This document shows, in pieces, positions 4,241 through 7,157 of a DNA stretch of 7,157 nt (positions are counted from its first letter, which is position 1; every line of letters begins with the position of its first letter). Below the pieces are notes generated by a model. The model was not told where the DNA came from, made no database searches, and saw only the letters and a list, made by a program, of their open reading frames with translations. The translations under genes were made by a program, and so were the position numbers. This DNA comes from Burkholderiales bacterium (GTDB lineage Bacteria; Pseudomonadota; Gammaproteobacteria; Burkholderiales; Burkholderiaceae_C): positions 1-7,157 of the forward strand of contig JAGWTL010000144.1 in the NCBI GenBank assembly GCA_028869035.1. The letters run 5' to 3'.

Positions 4241-4454
4241 GCCTGTCACATCAGGCGCTTCTGCTGGAAGTAGCCGGCACACACCTTCAGGGTGCAGGTG
4301 CCAGCGCCAAACTGGCAATCAATGGTGGCAATCTCTTGCCGCCTTCGCATTGCGGGATCCGACTCTCCCCTTTGCGATACCCAGACGGCATGGGCTTATG
4401 CCCGCCGTCAGGCCCGGCGGGCTGGCTTCTGCCACCCGGCCGGGCTTTCTATTT
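4241..4454 (+). ncRNA. Putative structured leader RNA or small RNA ahead of the DUF349 gene
   Basis: About 214 bases hold a near-continuous series of hairpins: GCCTG/CAGGC (4241-4256), CTTC/GAAG (4258-4270), GGCAC/GTGCC (4276-4302) with CACC/GGTG nested inside, GCCAG/CTGGC (4300-4316, competing for three bases), GGTGGCAA/TTGCCGCC (4324-4343, one G-U pair), a 10-bp stem at 4384-4409, and a terminator stem at 4412-4445 with a T-rich tail. A plausible promoter ends just before the first hairpin. The two frames open across it (GTG 4224, and the upstream extension of the DUF349 frame) lack ribosome sites and do not look like proteins. It could be a cis-acting leader with an attenuator for the DUF349 gene, or a free sRNA. 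It does not match 6S, tmRNA, RNase P, SRP, TPP, cobalamin, glycine or c-di-GMP elements as I know them. Confidence 0.4.
4412..4454 (+). terminator. Intrinsic terminator-like hairpin before the DUF349 gene
   Basis: GCCCGGC (4412-4418) pairs with GCCGGGC (4439-4445). Inside, GG (4420-4421) pairs with CC (4436-4437) and TGGC (4423-4426) with GCCA (4431-4434) around TTCT. The stem is followed by TTTCTATTT (4446-4454), a T-rich but interrupted tail. Only the + strand has the tail. No gene ends nearby on this strand, so it must terminate either a small RNA or the leader of the downstream gene. GCCCGCC (4400-4406) can pair instead with GGCGGGC (4416-4422) and would break this stem. Confidence 0.6.
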
Positions 4455-4540
4455 GCGGCTGGCACGGGGCAAAAATCCGCAGGGGCAGAGCAAATGAAGG
4501 CGACAATCAGCGCTTTCCATTTGCCAGCCGAGTTCGCACC

Positions 4541-7157
4541 GTGTCCTCTTCGACCCCTTCCGCCCCACATAAAGATACCCAAGCCCTGGATGAACTGACG
4601 GGCGGTGCCTTTTCCGCACACACGGCCAGCGAACGCACTGCGCGGGTACGGGCTTGGCTGCAGAACGAACCGGCGACCGAGCAGATGCAGCTGGTGTACC
4701 GCGAACTGAGTGTCAAGGACAAAGGTGCGGCCAAGCTATTGCGCGAGAAGCTGGACGAACTCAAGCGTCAGCGTGACCAGGAAGGCATTGCCGTCGAATG
4801 GGCCCAGAAAGCCCGGGCCCTGCTGGATGCGGCCCGACTCAACGTGGCGGATGCCCTGGCCTGGCAGCGCGATGCCGCAAAGGCCGGGGCGCCGCTGAGC
4901 CGTGAACCGCTGGCCTCCCTCAAGACCCGCCTGGCCGACCGCATCAAGGCCATCGAGGATGTGCAGCATCGGGCCCAGGTGCAGCGCGAGGCCGCCGTGT
5001 TGCTGGCCCAGCGCATCGAGATCCTGTCCACCAAATCCTGGCGCGATGCCCAGGCCGCCGTCGAGAGCCTGTCCATCGATGTGGGGCACTGGCAGACCGA
5101 AGCGGCTGCGCTTCCCGCCGATGCCCATTGGGCCAGCATTGATCTGCGTTTTGCGCCGCAACTGGATGCTTCACGCGCGCAGCTGACCCTGGTCTGGGAG
5201 GCTTTCAGCGCGGCGCTGGAGCAGGCCCGGGCGGCGGCAACCGATCCGGCAGCGCCGCTGCCCCAGGTGCCGGTCTGGGCCGATGAGTTGCGCCAGGCGC
5301 GCGGCGTACCCGTCGAAGCAACGTCTGCTTCCAGGCCCAAGATCGACCCTGAAGTCCGGACCCAGGCGAATGCAGCCGTGCGCGAGGTGCTCGGCCGGCT
5401 GGAGCAGGAGGTGGCCCAGGGCCATGGCAAAGCCAGCACGGGCGCGGCCAATGCCCTGCGTCAAGCCCTGAAAGAGCACGGTCGTCATATAGACAGTCAG
5501 CTGGACCGTCAGGCCCATGCCGCTCTGGCTGCGGCGGGTGAGCTTGAAGGCTGGCAGCGCTGGCGCGCCGACCAGTTGCGCGAGGAACTGGTGGCCAAGG
5601 CCGAGGCCCTGCTGAACCGGCCGGAAGGCCAAACCCTGGGTGGCCGCAAGACGCAGGAGTCCTTGCGCGAGTTGCGTGAGGCATGGAAGCAGACCGACCA
5701 AGGCGGTGTGCCCAACCACGGGCTGTGGAAACGTTTCGACGAAGCCTGCAACCAGGCCTACAAAGTGGTCGAGGCCTGGCTGGAGAAGGTCCGGGCCGAG
5801 TCGGCCGAGCACAGGGCCAAGCGCCTGGCCCTGATCGCGGAACTCAAGGCTTGGGGCGAGACCCAGGTGGCTGCAAGCGTCAGTGATTTGAAAGCCTTCA
5901 ACCGCGAACTGCACCAGTTCGCCGAGCGTTGGCGTGAGGCCGGGCATCTGAGTGAAAAGGCGTTTGCCGAGATGCAGCCGCAGTGGAAGGCCGCCATGCA
6001 GGCCGCTGCCGCCCCCCTGGAGGCCGCGCAGAAGCTCAGTCTGCAGAACCGGCAGGCCATGATCGAAGAAGCGCAAGCGTTGGGGGCTGCGCCCGAGCTG
6101 CGCATCGACGCCGTCAAGGCCCTGCAGCAGCGCTGGCAGGCCGAAGCCCAGGCGGTGCCGCTGGACCGCAAGACCGAGCAAAAGCTCTGGGAAGTGTTCC
6201 GCAAGCCGATCGACGAGGCTTTTGAGCGCAAGGGCAGCGCCCGCGTGCAGGCCGAAGGTCAGCTCAGCGCCCGTGACAAGGCCGTGCTCGACGCCTCCAG
6301 GGCGCTGGATGCCGCCCACGCCTCGGGCGATGCCGCGCAGATCCGTGCGGCCATGGCCGCGCTGGACGCCGCCCTCAAGGCGCAAGCTGCACCGGCCGCG
6401 CCTGTTCAGAAGGCTGCCCCCGAGGTGGCCGCCACCGAAGCCGCCGTGCCCGAGGCTGGACCGGATGCAGCGTCTCCCGTTTCGCCCGCAGAAGGCGGCG
6501 AGGTCACCGCTGAAACGCCTGAGGCCGCACCTGCGCCCGTCGCACCCAAACCCGCCCGCCCGGTGGTGGCGGTGCGCGGCGATGACCGTCCAGGCCAGAA
6601 GAAGACCGAGCCAGCAGGTGCCAAACCCGGTCGCCGCGAAGGCCGTCCGGGTGATCGCGGCGGCGAACGGGGCTTTGACCGTGGCGACCGCGGTGGCCGT
6701 TTCGAGCCCCGCGAAGACCGTGGCCCGCGTCTGGGCGATGCCGCCTTCCGCGCCCAGCGCGAAGCCCGCGAGCGTGCCGAGCTGGCACTGCGCAAGCTGG
6801 CCGCGCAGGCCCACGGCGAAACGCTGACGCAGCTGCTGTCGGCCTGGAAAGACCGCCAGGCCGAGGCCCTGCCTTCGGCGCAGGAACTGGGCAAGGGCGT
6901 TGGGGCGGCGACCCGTCAGGCCTGGGTGCAGGCGCTGGGGCAGCCCGCGCAGGCCGCAGCCGGGCAGTCCCTGCTGCGTCTGGAAATGGCCGCCGAAGTG
7001 CCGACCCCGGCCGAACATCTGGCCGAGCGCCGTGCCCTGCAGCTGCAGCTGCTCACGCGCCGCAACGAAGCCGGTCCGGCCGAAACCTGGGGCCAGGACG
7101 TGGCCCAGGTGTTGGCCACTGCGCACGACGAGGCCACGGCCCGCCGCCTGCAAAACG
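4541..7157 (+). CDS. DUF349 domain protein, 3' end beyond the window
   Basis: 872 complete codons are visible without a stop. The N-terminal ~300 residues are Ala/Gln/Glu/Arg-rich and mostly helical, likely coiled coil. Three DUF349-like repeats follow, each with a conserved Trp: W382 with 'LWKRFDEA' (395-402), W464 with 'REAGHLSEKAF', and W532 with 'LWEVFRKPIDEAF' (549-561). Residues about 610-690 are an Ala/Pro/Glu linker, then a basic Gly/Arg tract (697-730; 'GDRGGERGFDRGDRGGRF') and a second helical region. Cytoplasmic; the function of DUF349 is unknown. The start is taken as GTG 4541 (MSSTPSAPHKD, then 'LTGGAFSA'), because coding character begins there. The frame is open back to 4274 with an ATG at 4322, but that stretch is Cys-rich, has rare codons and lies over the terminator hairpin. 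The ribosome site is weak at either start. An antisense frame of 660 codons across 5171-7153 is a composition shadow. Confidence 0.9.
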   Translation, partial: MSSSTPSAPHKDTQALDELTGGAFSAHTASERTARVRAWLQNEPATEQMQLVYRELSVKDKGAAKLLREKLDELKRQRDQEGIAVEWAQKARALLDAARLNVADALAWQRDAAKAGAPLSREPLASLKTRLADRIKAIEDVQHRAQVQREAAVLLAQRIEILSTKSWRDAQAAVESLSIDVGHWQTEAAALPADAHWASIDLRFAPQLDASRAQLTLVWEAFSAALEQARAAATDPAAPLPQVPVWADELRQARGVPVEATSASRPKIDPEVRTQANAAVREVLGRLEQEVAQGHGKASTGAANALRQALKEHGRHIDSQLDRQAHAALAAAGELEGWQRWRADQLREELVAKAEALLNRPEGQTLGGRKTQESLRELREAWKQTDQGGVPNHGLWKRFDEACNQAYKVVEAWLEKVRAESAEHRAKRLALIAELKAWGETQVAASVSDLKAFNRELHQFAERWREAGHLSEKAFAEMQPQWKAAMQAAAAPLEAAQKLSLQNRQAMIEEAQALGAAPELRIDAVKALQQRWQAEAQAVPLDRKTEQKLWEVFRKPIDEAFERKGSARVQAEGQLSARDKAVLDASRALDAAHASGDAAQIRAAMAALDAALKAQAAPAAPVQKAAPEVAATEAAVPEAGPDAASPVSPAEGGEVTAETPEAAPAPVAPKPARPVVAVRGDDRPGQKKTEPAGAKPGRREGRPGDRGGERGFDRGDRGGRFEPREDRGPRLGDAAFRAQREARERAELALRKLAAQAHGETLTQLLSAWKDRQAEALPSAQELGKGVGAATRQAWVQALGQPAQAAAGQSLLRLEMAAEVPTPAEHLAERRALQLQLLTRRNEAGPAETWGQDVAQVLATAHDEATARRLQN

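Noticed and set aside
4224..4598. 124-codon + strand frame starting GTG 4224
   Set aside because: No Shine-Dalgarno, no recognisable domain, crosses two strong hairpins and overlaps the DUF349 start in another frame.
4319..4621. 100-codon minus strand frame opposite the structured region
   Set aside because: No ribosome site, low-complexity translation, overlaps the DUF349 N-terminus.
5171..7153. Antisense open frame of 660 codons opposite the DUF349 gene
   Set aside because: Gly/Leu/Arg-rich translation with no domain, produced by the GC-rich codon pattern of the real gene on the other strand; no ribosome site.
1..7157. tRNA, rRNA, CRISPR array, insertion sequence or prophage genes
   Set aside because: No cloverleaf, repeat-spacer pattern, transposase motif or terminal inverted repeats seen on either strand.

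Overview
The window looks like chromosomal DNA of a beta-proteobacterium in the Burkholderiales, most likely Comamonadaceae (Acidovorax/Polaromonas/Rhodoferax-like). The basis is GC-rich coding sequence with strong C/G third positions, the glyA-nrdR gene pair, the sequence of the GlyA protein and a large DUF349 protein with an Ala/Pro linker. This placement rests on recalled family features, not on a search.

Layout. (1) 1-363, + strand: the 3' end of a gene for a TonB-C-like protein, closed by a clean intrinsic terminator (411-440). (2) 498-1049, +: a FimT/GspH minor pseudopilin carrying the GRxR motif linked to DNA uptake. It stands alone and meets nrdR tail to tail with one base between the stop codons. 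(3) 1051-2754, -: the glyA-nrdR operon (serine hydroxymethyltransferase, then the ATP/dATP-sensing repressor of ribonucleotide reductase genes). Both products touch DNA-precursor supply: one-carbon units for thymidylate and purines, and control of dNTP synthesis. (4) 2965-3768, -: a membrane-anchored lytic transglycosylase of the SLT type. (5) 3769-4540: a 772-base intergenic region, the least ordinary part of the window. (6) 4541 to the window end, +: a DUF349 protein that runs off the edge, with at least 872 residues visible.

The intergenic region between the divergent transglycosylase and DUF349 genes holds several independent signals. On the transglycosylase side there is a strong sigma70-type promoter (TTGACT-17-TACAAT) with a perfect palindrome inside its spacer and a second inverted repeat overlapping its -35 box, then a leader of about 180 nt with a 16-bp stem-loop. 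In the middle is an AT-rich island (72 % A/T over 3951-4120) with helically phased A-tracts and a LexA-like CTGT-N8-ACAG site. On the DUF349 side a chain of hairpins (about 4241-4454) ends in an intrinsic terminator 86 bases before the GTG start. The last two hairpins share bases with an alternative 7-bp helix, which is the arrangement expected of an attenuator or riboswitch.

I cannot name a known riboswitch or sRNA family for that element. It is the best candidate here for something undescribed. No tRNA, rRNA, CRISPR array, insertion sequence or phage gene was seen.
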